From Diospyros lotus (taxonomy: Eukaryota; Streptophyta; Magnoliopsida; Ericales; Ebenaceae): DNA of 64,000 nt. Positions 34,121 to 44,330 of the stretch are shown in pieces. Every line of letters starts with the position of its first letter. The first letter of the stretch is position 1. The notes beneath the pieces are model-generated. The model was not told the origin of the DNA, made no database searches, and saw only the letters and a program-made list of their open reading frames with translations. Made by a program: the position numbers and the translations under genes. The stretch spans positions 25,516,366-25,580,365 of the forward strand of contig NC_068351.1 in NCBI RefSeq assembly GCF_014633365.1, given 5' to 3'.

Positions 34121-37100
34121 TAAAACTTCTAAATGAGGATTTAAAACAATTTTCATGAATGTATGATGCATGGACATAAAATCAACTGACACCCTAAAGT
34201 AGCTTTGGTTAGCATTATAGCCTCGACACAAAACCCTAGGTAATCATCCTTGCAAACAACACACGGCACGGGACACCCTTATGGTCATTCCAACAATCAC
34301 CTCAATTTACCTGATCAATTTCGATCAAATTTAATCACAACCACATTAGCATCCTTTAGCAAGGAGCATCACCACACATCTTGTCATCACACCATAAGAT
34401 ATCACCCAATCGATTCACAAACCTTCTTACTGCCAAGACAACAAAAGACACTACCACGATACTTCAACCCTCACGGAATTTTAGGTTTGGCCCAGACATA
34501 AGCTACAGCATACCCTAGGTCTTCGACGTCTAATCGTCTCCACTGTAGACGAGTTACTTCACAAAGAGGGCTGCAGTCCTTCATGTGAACTAACCGTCTA
34601 TATCCAGTGGTCCTTAACATTAGACCCGTTAACGGTAGGCATCTACTGTAGCATTATTCCCACGCTAGACCCGTTTCTTTTCCCTGGGTTTCTTTCTCAA
34701 ACATCTTGAGACGCTACAACACCTTAACATTCCCTAAACTGCCTCAACACCGCTTATTACTTGCAGCTGAGTTTTGGATTTGACCACAGCTATCGCCACC
34801 CCTATCGTGCATCTCCCAGATCTTCAGTCCCTGACCATCTGCATAATCATTGTGTTACCCTGTGCTTTAGGCGAGCCAACACCTGGCCATCATTATCGTG
34901 TCACTCCCATACACTGGCCCAACATTGGTTCCCCATCGTGTTACCCTGTGCTTCAGAGAGTTAACACCCAATCATTATCACCGTGTCACTCCCATACACT
35001 AGCCCAACACTGGTTCCCTATCGTGTTGCCTTGTGCTTCAGAGATTCAACACCCAATCATTATTACCGTGTTTCTCCCTTACACTGGTCCAACAACAGTT
35101 TCCAACAGTATGGTTCTTGTCTAACACTGACCTGCTTCGCACCCCGTAGTGTGACTTTCAGCCTTCTAGTCCAACCTCTGATATCAAACCCTACATGACT
35201 ATCCCACCACGCTCGCAGCCATTATACTTACCAGGCTTCCTACTCGGCAACAAATCTATCGGATCATTACCGCGTTCCGCGATTCCTCCTCAGGACTACT
35301 CTAGATGTCCTATCCCTTACAGGAGATTCTCGGTCTCACCTGACCAAATTTTCTAAGGTGCTGCTCCAGATCTTTGGCATCTGACCATCACTTGCAGTTC
35401 ACTAAATTACTCAGGCCCATGGGCCACTTGCCCTCAACGGGAGCCAACTCATTAGTCCTCTTCCATGAGCTCGAGCCTTACACCCATAGCATTAAAGCTA
35501 CTTAAAGCATCCCCGAGCTACGATGGTTCCACCACCATCTTACCAAAGCCATCTTACTTTGTTATCCTTGCCTTGATAACCTCAAGCTCATACCATGAGC
35601 TCTGCTTCTTAAGACTCAACATCTCTTACCGTCTAAGAGAACCTCAAACCACTCCACCTCTTGAGGCTTCATGATCTTACCCCACAAGATCATACCTCAC
35701 GGCTTTCACTCAACATTTGAAAGTCCCTGCTTTACATAACCATGGATCCAAGTCCATCATGATTCATTTCACCACTTAGCCCATCCCAAAGCTTGATTAT
35801 CAATGATCTCTCAATCCATAACCGACATGTTGAGCCTACCTCAAGCTCCGGCACCCATAACCATAAAGCACCTACCATTACCCTTTAGGTAAATTAAGAC
35901 CTCTCGTCTCTCCTTGCATACTCATAAACGCATTAAGTTACGATGCCTAGTTTGACCTCCCAGCATGCCTCACTCAGGCTCCCATGACTTGGAATTTAAA
36001 ATTTCGGGGCCTCCACATTGCTCACTATGCCCCTGCCCACTTGGCATACAAAGTTGGCATTTCTTGAGCCCGCATAGCCCACGAATGTCCTGTTGCCACA
36101 ATTTACTACCCTCGGCCCACACACCACTCATACCCTTCATTGGGTGACCTCCGCGTCTCCTATCAAGGGTCTCATAACCTTAAGCGTCATTCCCGACCCC
36201 AAGCATCACAATGAGGGTCTATTCACCTCTCATATCTCGACCTTAGGCGTCCCACCAGACCCAAGTGTCACCATGAGAGTTTAATTGGCCCCTCATCCAT
36301 CATTCATATGAATGGTCACTTGGCCTTTCACAACCAGGACTTCTAATCCAATGGCTCCCACACGCATATCAACACATACCCAACTCCTTTATCCCCAATC
36401 TAGATTCCGTTGGATTCCAGCTCAATCCACTAGGGATTTTCCATCTCATATAAACACATGTTAGGGCCCATTTTCCACTCACTTATCCTTCCTTAGGATA
36501 ATTCTGGTTTCCTCATGAAACCAACTAGGGTCCACCCATACCCTAGGCACATCCCCTCTGGGATTTCCATAACCATACGATCACCTCGTACCATATACAT
36601 TTAGCATGCATACCTCACACCTGACTCCCCTTAGAGTCTTTCTGCAAGCTACCAACGTCATGCCTATCTTAGCCATGACAGGCATATGCTTCACATACTC
36701 GCTCCACCTAGAGCCTTTCTACAAGCAACTTTAGCTTACTCCTTTCTCGGAGCTCGTGACACAACCCGTTAACGACTCCCTTCGTTGGAAAGGCTCCATT
36801 CCCTTAGCACATCTCCCCTAAGGAAACAACTCCATTCCTTTATACATGCTTGACCATGTCCCTAACATAGGGATGCTCCACTAATCCCTTCCTGGATTAG
36901 ATATACCTCAGGCTCTCCTTGTCCCTTCATGACTCTTGTCATGACTCAGTTTCGTGTCCCTACACAAGCATCAACATTTCAATCACAAGGAACTCTCATC
37001 CCTAGAATGCCTCATGAACCCCTCGATTTCCACATTCAGGTTCCTGATACCAACACCCACACTTGGGCTTTTGACTCTTCTTTGCTCAACCCGTATATCT

Positions 37101-37303
37101 CTTATGGAATATCATCTTAAACCATGATATTTTCCCCTTCTTATAGCAAGAATATCTGAGCACTCCATTCCCATCACCATAAACCTCAATGCCTCAACCC
37201 AACTCCTAGGATCCTCGGTCACTTGTGATCCTACTTCTAAGGCCTTTCGATCAACCTTCAACCACATTACTCCAAGCATCCTCCACTTGATGCTCTAACC
37301 ACC
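34121..37303 (-). mobile_element. Large non-coding internal region of a retroelement (LARD-like)
   Basis: About 3.2 kb to the left of a minus-strand 5' LTR and PBS (37304-37820). No gag or pol motif is found on either strand. The minus strand is G-rich and the plus strand C/A-rich; the ORFs are short and unrelated to known proteins. It includes an 85-bp tandem repeat (34793-35110). A long non-coding internal domain behind a PBS fits a LARD, but the matching 3' LTR is not seen. Confidence 0.45.
34793..35110. repeat. 85-bp tandem repeat, about 3.5 copies
   Basis: Units begin at 34878, 34963 and 35048 (AACACC), with a partial unit before. Shared text includes ATCATTATCACCGTGTCACT, CCCATACACTGGCCCAACA and GTGTTACCCTGTGCTTCAGAG. 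Confidence 0.85.
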
Positions 37304-37315
37304 GCTCTAATACCA
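37304..37315 (-). other. Primer-binding site of the LARD-like element
   Basis: On the minus strand TGGTATTAGAGC, one mismatch to the initiator-Met tRNA site, 3 nt inside the LTR boundary. Confidence 0.75.
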
Positions 37316-37318
37316 AAT

Positions 37319-37820
37319 TATGACGCCTCGTTCCCACTTACGGGTGCCATTCATGAATAATTACCCGAATTACCCACCTGCCCGGCCTTTGGTGAAGGGC
37401 GGACTATGTTTCAACATGAAACGCCCTAGGTGGGAACTAGGCTCGTCCTTCTCTTCCCTCAACCCCAGGATTCACTAGCAGAATTGGGCTTTAACCACGC
37501 CGCACTTGGCTAAAAAGAAATCTCATTAGGATACCTAATCGCCATTTACTTATTTATTTTAATTCTTCTTCCATCCAAGAATTTCACCGGGCTCCATATA
37601 ATTTGCAAGTTCAATCAATACATTGATTTCACCAATTTTTGGAAGAAAAACTCATAATTTTCAATTTACCAAAATACCCACTTTATTGGACTTCACTATC
37701 CAAATTACCAAAATACCCCTCTTATAGGGCACAAATATTCTCAAGGATCTAACACATTCTCAAGGGCATTTTTGGAAATTTCTCACTTCGTTTCTCATTC
37801 TCTTAACACCGGGTGTTACA
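37319..37820 (-). repeat. 5' LTR (about 502 bp) of the LARD-like element
   Basis: On the minus strand it starts TGTAACACCCGG and ends GAGGCGTCATA (TA where CA is expected), followed by the PBS. It shares the GTTTCAACATGAAAC / CCTAGGTGGGAACTAGG module (37406-37445) with the LTRs at 47326 and 49940. It is inserted in Tekay element E integrase at 37820; no matching TSD is visible on the other side. Confidence 0.7.
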
Positions 37821-38798
37821 CGTTGCTAAATGTTGAGGTGATACTTTAAAATATACTTGATTTCCTACCTCAAACTCCAAATCCCGCCTTCTCTTATTCG
37901 CATATGACTTCTGTCGGCTTTGCACAACTTGGATTTTTTCCTAAATTAGCCGTATCTTTTCTATGGTTTGTTGTACAAGCTCGAGTCCTAATATTTCCTT
38001 TCTCCTACTTCAGTCTAACAGATAGGTGATCAACATTGTCTTCCATACATCACCTCGTAATGTAACATCCCAATGTTGCTGTGGTAACTGTTATTATATG
38101 CGAATTCCACCAATGGCAAATGCTTTTCCCAACTACCTTTAAAATCTAAGTTACAAAACCTCAACATATCTTCAAGTGTTTGTATGGTCCTTTCAGATTG
38201 CCTATCAATCTATAGGTGATAGGCTGTACTAAGTTTCAATTGTGTCCCCATGCATTCTTGTAAGCTTCTCCAAAATCTCGAGGTAAACCTCGAATTTTGG
38301 TCAGCGATTATACTTACCGGTGCACCGTGGAGTCTGACTATTTCTCCAATGTAATGTTTTGCAAACTTTCATACCGACCTATCCATTCGTGTAGGTAAGA
38401 AGTGTGCTGACTTTTTCAATCTATCCTCGATGACCCAAATCACATCGTTACCTTTTCAACTCTTTGGAAATCCTATCACAAAATGCATTGTTATGTGCTC
38501 CCATTTCCATTCAAGGATGTTTAAGGGCTTCATTAGCCCTACTAGCTTCTAATGCTCAATCTTAACCTTTTGGCATGTATCGCGTTGAGCTACTTTTCTT
38601 GCCATACTCATCTTCATTCCTGGCCAGTAGTAGATCTCCTGAAGATCCCTATACATCTTTGTGGCTCCCGGCTGTACTGTATATCGAGCTCTATGGGCCT
38701 CATCTAGAATCTTTTGTCTCAATTCTCAAAGATTAGGCTCGTATATCCTTTCTCGAAATCTGAGAATACCATCTCACATCTCAAAGTCAGGGTTCTTG
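37821..38798 (-). pseudogene. Tekay element E: integrase
   Basis: On the minus strand the reading gives EAHRARYTVQPGATKMYRDLQ (zinc-binding region, about 38560-38690), then remnants of the catalytic core and DLEFEVGNQVYFKVS near 37850. It is heavily decayed by stops and frame changes. Its right end joins seamlessly to 43504-43560: GRP|KNPDFEM continues the conserved region between RNase H and integrase once the 38799-43503 insertion is removed. Confidence 0.8.
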
Positions 38799-38955
38799 TG
38801 TAACATTCCGCATCGAGCGGTAGGAAAGACCGGATCAACTTACCCTGATGGACCTACGCAAACTTCCCAAGGGTTACCCATCTTGAGCTATCTTAGCTTA
38901 AGCACGCTTAACCAAGGAGTTCTTTATCCATATTCAGCCAAAAAGGTATCCAGCT
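38799..38955 (-). repeat. TRIM-type LTR, 3' portion
   Basis: On the minus strand CTGGATACCTTTTTGGCTG to GGAATGTTACA, matching the 3' two-thirds of the TRIM LTR at 14420-14645. Split from 40965-41057 by the solo LTR. Confidence 0.85.
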
Positions 38956-40959
38956 TGTAACACCCCAGATTTTCAAAATAAAAAATGAGGTAATACTTGA
39001 GATTGTTAGGTTCTAATACTTGAGGAAATAGGCCCTTTCAAGGAATTGAGGAAGCCTTGAGGGAAAAATTCAGTTTCTGAACCAGTGGCAAAATAGTAAA
39101 TATTGAAGTCGAGTAAAAGTGTAATTTACCTAAAATCTTGGGGTGCTAAGTGTAATTTATCCATTTTTTGGGGACCAAAAAGTGCAATTAAAAATGACCC
39201 GAGGACCAAGTTGCAAGGGCCTAATTGCAAATTATCCAAAAAGTTCAGGCCAATGTGTAGTTCTTGAAACCTTAAAAATATCATCCATGGGCAAATCATG
39301 AATGGCCAAGTGTCCCCCCTAGGTGTCATAATTGGATTGGTTGAAATCTTATAATTATGGGTGTAATGATGAGCATAGTGTGAACACTCAAAACAAATGG
39401 AGTTTTGGATTCTAAACTCTATTAAATTCAATTAAGAGATGAGAGGTGCATTTGGGTTGGATGCACATGGGAGAAATGATGAAGCCTTATCTTCAATGAC
39501 ACATGGAAATCAACCATTGGGTTACTTGGAAGTTAAGTTAAGGTCACATGATGGCTCATAATGACCCTTTGAGGTGGCATTGTATGATTGGTTAAGGAAA
39601 AGCTTACTTAGCTTCCAAGTTTGCAAAAGTCTCCAAATATTATCTCTAAGGACATGTGGCAAGCATTCATTGGCTATTTGGAGATAGGATTTGAAGTGTA
39701 ATGATGAGAAATGTGGAAAATGCAATTAATCATGTGGGATGTAGTTATTAATTAAATGTGTAATGATGGGAAACGTAGAAAATGAATTAAACCATGTGGG
39801 ATGTAATGATGGGGATATTGGAAAATCAAATTAAACATGTGAAGGTTCAAAATATTAGGGACACGTGGCACACTTTGGTTGGATGCACATGGATGGAATG
39901 ATGACGCGACACGTGGCGCGATTTGGTTAGCTGAAGTTTCCTATAAATAAGGGCTTTGGGGTTATTCATTTTGGGCACCAAGAAAGGAGGAAAAGGAAGG
40001 GAGTTTGAGAGAGGAAATACTACCAAAAGAAGGGAGAAAGTTGATGGAGAATAAGCCTTGACAGAATTTTCTGGTCTTTCTCGAAGTTCGTGCCAAGCAG
40101 TAAGAAAAACTGTGAGAAAACCTGTTCCGCTCGTTGTGAACCGTGCTTCCTAAGGTAACCGATCAAGGTGAGTGATTCCTGTATGTTTTGTGGCATTTTG
40201 AGCATTTGTTGCTTCACTTGTGTGTTGGCTTGCACATCATGTCTTTGTGGCTTACATGTCATATTTTCCCTTGTTTATGCATATTCCTTCTGCTTTGTCA
40301 TATATCATGTTTGTATTGGTGACTGTGGCTAGTTGTTGGGACATCATGGAAGACCACGTGCTTTGGTGATGAGCCAGGAGTGACTATGATGACCGCGGAG
40401 GTGATTGCAACACCTTGGCATTGCTACCAAAGGGGTGGATTTCATAATGGCATTACTACATTTGCACGCATATACTTACTTTTTCTGAGTCACTCACTTA
40501 GATGTATATCTAACTTGGGTTGATGCCCCTGGAACATTTCACGTTCTAGGTATGTTGGAAGTGTCAGGTGTTTTAGGTACCAGTTCGAGCGTGAGCAAGG
40601 AGATGATGCTTGGCTAGTTTTGGGGTTTTTTTTTTTTGAGTTATTATGTACCCATGTAATTGTACCACAATGATGTATTGTAATAGCAACTAGGGTATTC
40701 AAGATTGTAAGAGGTGTGCGTATGTGGGTGTCCTATAATCGTACCTATGGCTTATGTGTTGAGTCATTTTTAGAGTATTGGAAGTCATGAGCATTTCGTG
40801 CACTTGTAAAGGAAATACAGTGGAAACCCTATTTATTTAGCTTTGGTTAAGCTTTCAGGTTCGATCCAATGCTTCCGTTGGTAAGGGTTTCCATAACGCC
40901 CATGGTGATGTTAGCTTATATTTTACATCGTTGTGTATTTGGAAAAGTGGGGCGTTACA
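38956..40959 (+). repeat. Solo LTR (Tekay-type), plus strand
   Basis: TGTAACACCCC to GGGGCGTTACA, 2004 bp, perfect TSD CAGCT (38951-38955 and 40960-40964), inserted into the minus-strand TRIM-type LTR. Contains TATAAATA at 39942 and the palindromic module at 40529-40549. ORFs inside are not genes. Confidence 0.94.
39942..39949 (+). promoter_or_regulatory. TATA box of the solo LTR
   Basis: TATAAATA, offset 986 in the LTR, in a CCTATAAATAAGGG context like other Tekay LTRs here. Confidence 0.6.
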
Positions 40960-40964
40960 CAGCT

Positions 40965-41057
40965 GGTGTTGTTTTCTTTCCTTACTATCCTCGATATATA
41001 TACTACCTTTTCTAGAGTCCCTTCTTAGACCTAAACTTAGGCTCTCGGGGTATTACA
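40965..41057 (-). repeat. TRIM-type LTR, 5' portion
   Basis: On the minus strand starts TGTAATACCCCGAGAGCC and includes TATATATCGAGGATAG, as in the TRIM at 14420. Confidence 0.85.
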
Positions 41058-41244
41058 TTCTCCCCCCTTGAGCACATGATGTTTTCATCATGTGACCTTA
41101 CAACTGGTCCCAAATCTTCTCCTCTTTAGGGGCTTCCATCCTAGAACCCTAGCAGGAGTCGCTTCTTGTTCAAGCCCTCGCGCCCTGGCACCACTCCCCG
41201 CCCTCATCAGATTGCCTTCTTCAAGGGTCTGCTCTGATACCAAT
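41058..41244 (-). mobile_element. TRIM-type internal region with PBS and polypurine tract
   Basis: On the minus strand the PBS TGGTATCAGAGC (41231-41242) is followed by non-coding DNA, then CATGTGCTCAAGGGGGGAGAA (polypurine tract) adjoining the LTR start. The part beside the polypurine tract matches the TRIM internal region (14800-14855) closely; the part near the PBS is only weakly similar. Confidence 0.8.
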
Positions 41245-43503
41245 TGTAATGCCCCGTTTCCCAAACGTGTTATAACTTGGGACAATTATGGGATAATATT
41301 TTTTTTTTTCTTTCAAAACTAATGCTAAACCATAGCATCCCTTATATCTATCCCAAAATTTCCATTCACTTATCTTGAAAGAGACTCATCATAAACATCA
41401 AATGCAGAAACTAAGAATCGAACCTTAACTTTAACATTAACCAATAATAAGGTTATACATAATCACTCTTGAAAACATTCAAAATTCTCAGTAGCATAAC
41501 TTTAAATACATAGGAAACATAAACGCAAAACCATTACATCATGCACTTTTGCCAAGTGCCAAAACATACCTCTTTCATTCTTATTTATGCTATAATCTCC
41601 ATCTGGAACGTTTGAATATTCCAGGGATAAAGTCCAAATTAGATAATGAATCATCTTAGTAAAGGTACACACATCATATTTTGTGCAGGAATGCAATATG
41701 CAAAATGTCATCTTTCTCTTAGTTTGAGTCGACCGCACCCAAATGCTACTCTTCATTTTACAACTTTCTTATTAGGCCGAGGTGTATGAGTGCACCCTTG
41801 GTAGAGCAACGGTGTCAGCCCCTAATCTCAAACCCTATACAACGCATGACCAATAATGTTATCGTGTACATGTGCGAAATTCATCATCAAGACATGAAAA
41901 TGCAGTCTACATGATATATAGCATAATTAGGCATGCCAACATGATAAAACCATTTACATAAACTGGGTTTAGGGTCGGACCACTTACCTCAAACGAATCT
42001 CAAAATATCTTGATTCTTGTGCCAGCCTTTTAATGTACTCAATTTGGAATCTCAATGTACCATGGCCATTATATTTATTTAAGGATATCAATATTCTATT
42101 TTTCTTAATTTTCTCATAATTTTCCTCTATTTTCACCTATTTTCCTCAATAATTCCACACTAAATAATCCTCAAACATTTTCTCAACTTTCTTACTACCA
42201 CAATTCATAAAAATAATTTCTGAGAAAAATCCCTCAACTTGACTTAGCCTTTTAGGCTTCCTCGGTATGCGTGCCTTGACCTCAAAATGCTTGTCTGGAC
42301 AATTTCCTAGCTCCAAGTATGCTCCTTTAACCCCAAATCAATTCCTAGAATTTTTTAGAATTTTTGGAGACTTTTCCCTATTTTTCTCCATTTTCCTTCT
42401 CTTTTCTTATATTTCCTTTTTCTTTTTTCTTTCTTTCTTTTCTATCTTCTTTTTCTTCTTCTTCTCCCTGCTCACGAACAGGGCCTCACGGCAACCACCC
42501 CCCGTGCGCGCCAGCCACCGACTATTATCGTCCTCGCTGGCCTCCCCCGACCTCACTGGTCGTTGGCGCACGCCCTAGCGGCCATCATTTCGGCCGATCT
42601 GCCCGGCACTATTGCTTCCCAGTTGCCGCTTGTTGTTGTGGCCCATTTTGATTGCCCCCGGCCACCCTTGCAGTTGCCTCTGGCCACTAGCATCAGCTCC
42701 CAGCTCTCTCTTAGTCTCTTAGCCATTTGCTTGTTGCCTCTTTCATTTGGCCAAGCTCCTTACTTCTTGCTCTCCTTCTATTTCCTCCATTTCTCTTCCA
42801 AGGCATCCTATTTACAGCCAATCCACTTACTCCCCACCTACTCCCCTGACTTGGACATCCCTTCTTGTGTGAAGAACACTCCATTTAGGCATAGAGACTG
42901 CAGAGGCATGGGTATTACACATGCGTGCACAAACATGCATATATATAATTATATATATTACACTATAATAATAGGAAAATTTTATATTTAAATCCTAAAT
43001 TTCATCTCTATTTCACTTGGGCAATTCTTTAATTGCAGTTACACTCTCAAACATCAAATTAATTTGCATTACGATACTGAAAATCCAAAATTAATCATTC
43101 AAGATTTACTCGATAAGGACGATTTCATCCCTAAGCCCTCATAGGACCTTTGTTTTATCCCAAAACCACTTCAGGGTTGGTCCTTACGTAAAATCGGAGC
43201 CCCCTTAGGGTTTTGTTGACTTCTCGGAGGTCCCTTACAATCATTTGATTTTTCAGCTTGAACCAAAGTGGTACCGAAAACTGTCTCAATTCTGATTTCT
43301 TTTAATACCATGAATCCTATCTCGAAACACTCGTCAATATCATATCATTTTCCTTAGACATTTACAGTCTAGGGCATTCCCTGTAGTCAATTCGCCAGTT
43401 TAAAATGCTTAAACTGTATTCTAGATCCTTAAACTTGACTCTTCTAACATAACGGAATATGGGATATTTCGGTATATTACTTATTTTGATTTGGGGTATT
43501 ACA
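41245..43503 (-). repeat. Tekay-type LTR (family D), 5' LTR position
   Basis: On the minus strand TGTAATACCCCAAATC to GGGGCATTACA, 2259 bp, directly followed by the PBS. Contains the palindromic module (41603-41624), a CT-rich tract (42370-42470) and a GC-rich block (42480-42720). ORFs in those blocks look compositional. Confidence 0.88.
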
Positions 43504-44330
43504 TCTTGGGCCGTCCATGCTCATCTACCCAAAAACGTATGTGCTTGTCACCCACACTTGCCTCTCGTATCTCATTCATCAAATCCAGCTAAACTATCAT
43601 GCCAACAATAAGGACGAACGATTCTTTTGGCACTACACTCACTGCCAGTTGGCTAAAAGCTTCCAACAGTCGCCACTCATGAGCCATCAACCCAGCCATA
43701 ACAATAGGCACATTTCCACTTAAAGAGTCAGCCACCACATTGGCCCGCCCCAGGTGACACTGAATAGTGCAGTCATAGTCCTTAATGAACTCCACCCATC
43801 GTCGTTGCCTAAGGTTCAGCTCTTTTTGCGAGAACACATACTCCAGGCTCTTGTGGTCGGTGAATACCTCAAACATTTCACCGTACAGGTAATATCTCCA
43901 TAGTTTTAGAGTATATACCATTGCTGCCAGTTCCAAATCGTGTGTCGGGTAGTTCACTTCGTGCCTTTTTAACTAACATGCCACATATGCAATCACTCGA
44001 CCATGTTTCATTAATATGTAACCCAAACCTGTTTTCGATGCATCCATATATACAACATATCCTCCGACCCCACTTGGCATAGCTAAGCCTGGTGTTAAAG
44101 TCAATCTAGAGTTAAGTTCTTGAAAGCCCTTCTCGCATTTGGTAGTCTATTTGTATTTAACTCTCTTCTGTATAAGCCTTGTCAGAGGTATGACTCATCT
44201 TTGAAAATCGCTCTGCAAATCTTTGATAGTAGCCTGCTAATCCTAGGAAACATCACACCTCAGTTAAATTGGTTAGTTGCTTCCACCCTTGAACAACCTC
44301 AACCTTGGTTGGATCTACTGTGATTCTTTC
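43504..44330 (-). pseudogene. Tekay element E: RT end and RNase H
   Basis: Minus-strand reading: LGLAGYYQRF (RT/RNase H connection, about 44210-44260), a degraded RNase H start, then a clean stretch 43957-43589 with [37 protein letters not shown] and [14 protein letters not shown] or frame changes occur at both ends. The left end continues into the integrase after the 38799-43503 insertion; the right end into RT after the 44331-46796 insertion. Confidence 0.88.

Larger units (their letters stand above)
38799..43503 (-). mobile_element. Insertion with mismatched terminal LTRs (TRIM-type 3' end, Tekay-type 5' end)
   Basis: Perfect TSD TCTTG at 38794-38798 and 43504-43508, and removal restores element E pol. 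On the minus strand: a 2259-bp Tekay-type LTR (43503 to 41245), PBS, 187-bp internal region and polypurine tract like those of the TRIM at 14420, then a 250-bp TRIM-type LTR (41057 to 38799, itself split by a solo LTR). The two terminal LTRs do not resemble each other beyond TGTAATACCCC and TTACA. A normal retrotransposon has two copies of one LTR, so this is an anomaly. Confidence 0.8.

Noticed and set aside
34250..37120. Several 60-116 codon plus-strand ORFs rich in Ser, Thr, Pro and His
   Set aside because: Explained by C/A-rich composition and the 85-bp repeat; no domain recognisable.
33731..37820. One 4.1-kb LTR spanning the whole interval
   Set aside because: Flanks ACTAG and CGTTG do not match and a PBS lies at 37304-37315, so it is at least two structures.
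42267..42991. ORFs of 95-142 codons
   Set aside because: Inside the minus-strand Tekay LTR 41245-43503; Phe/Ser runs come from the T/CT-rich tract.
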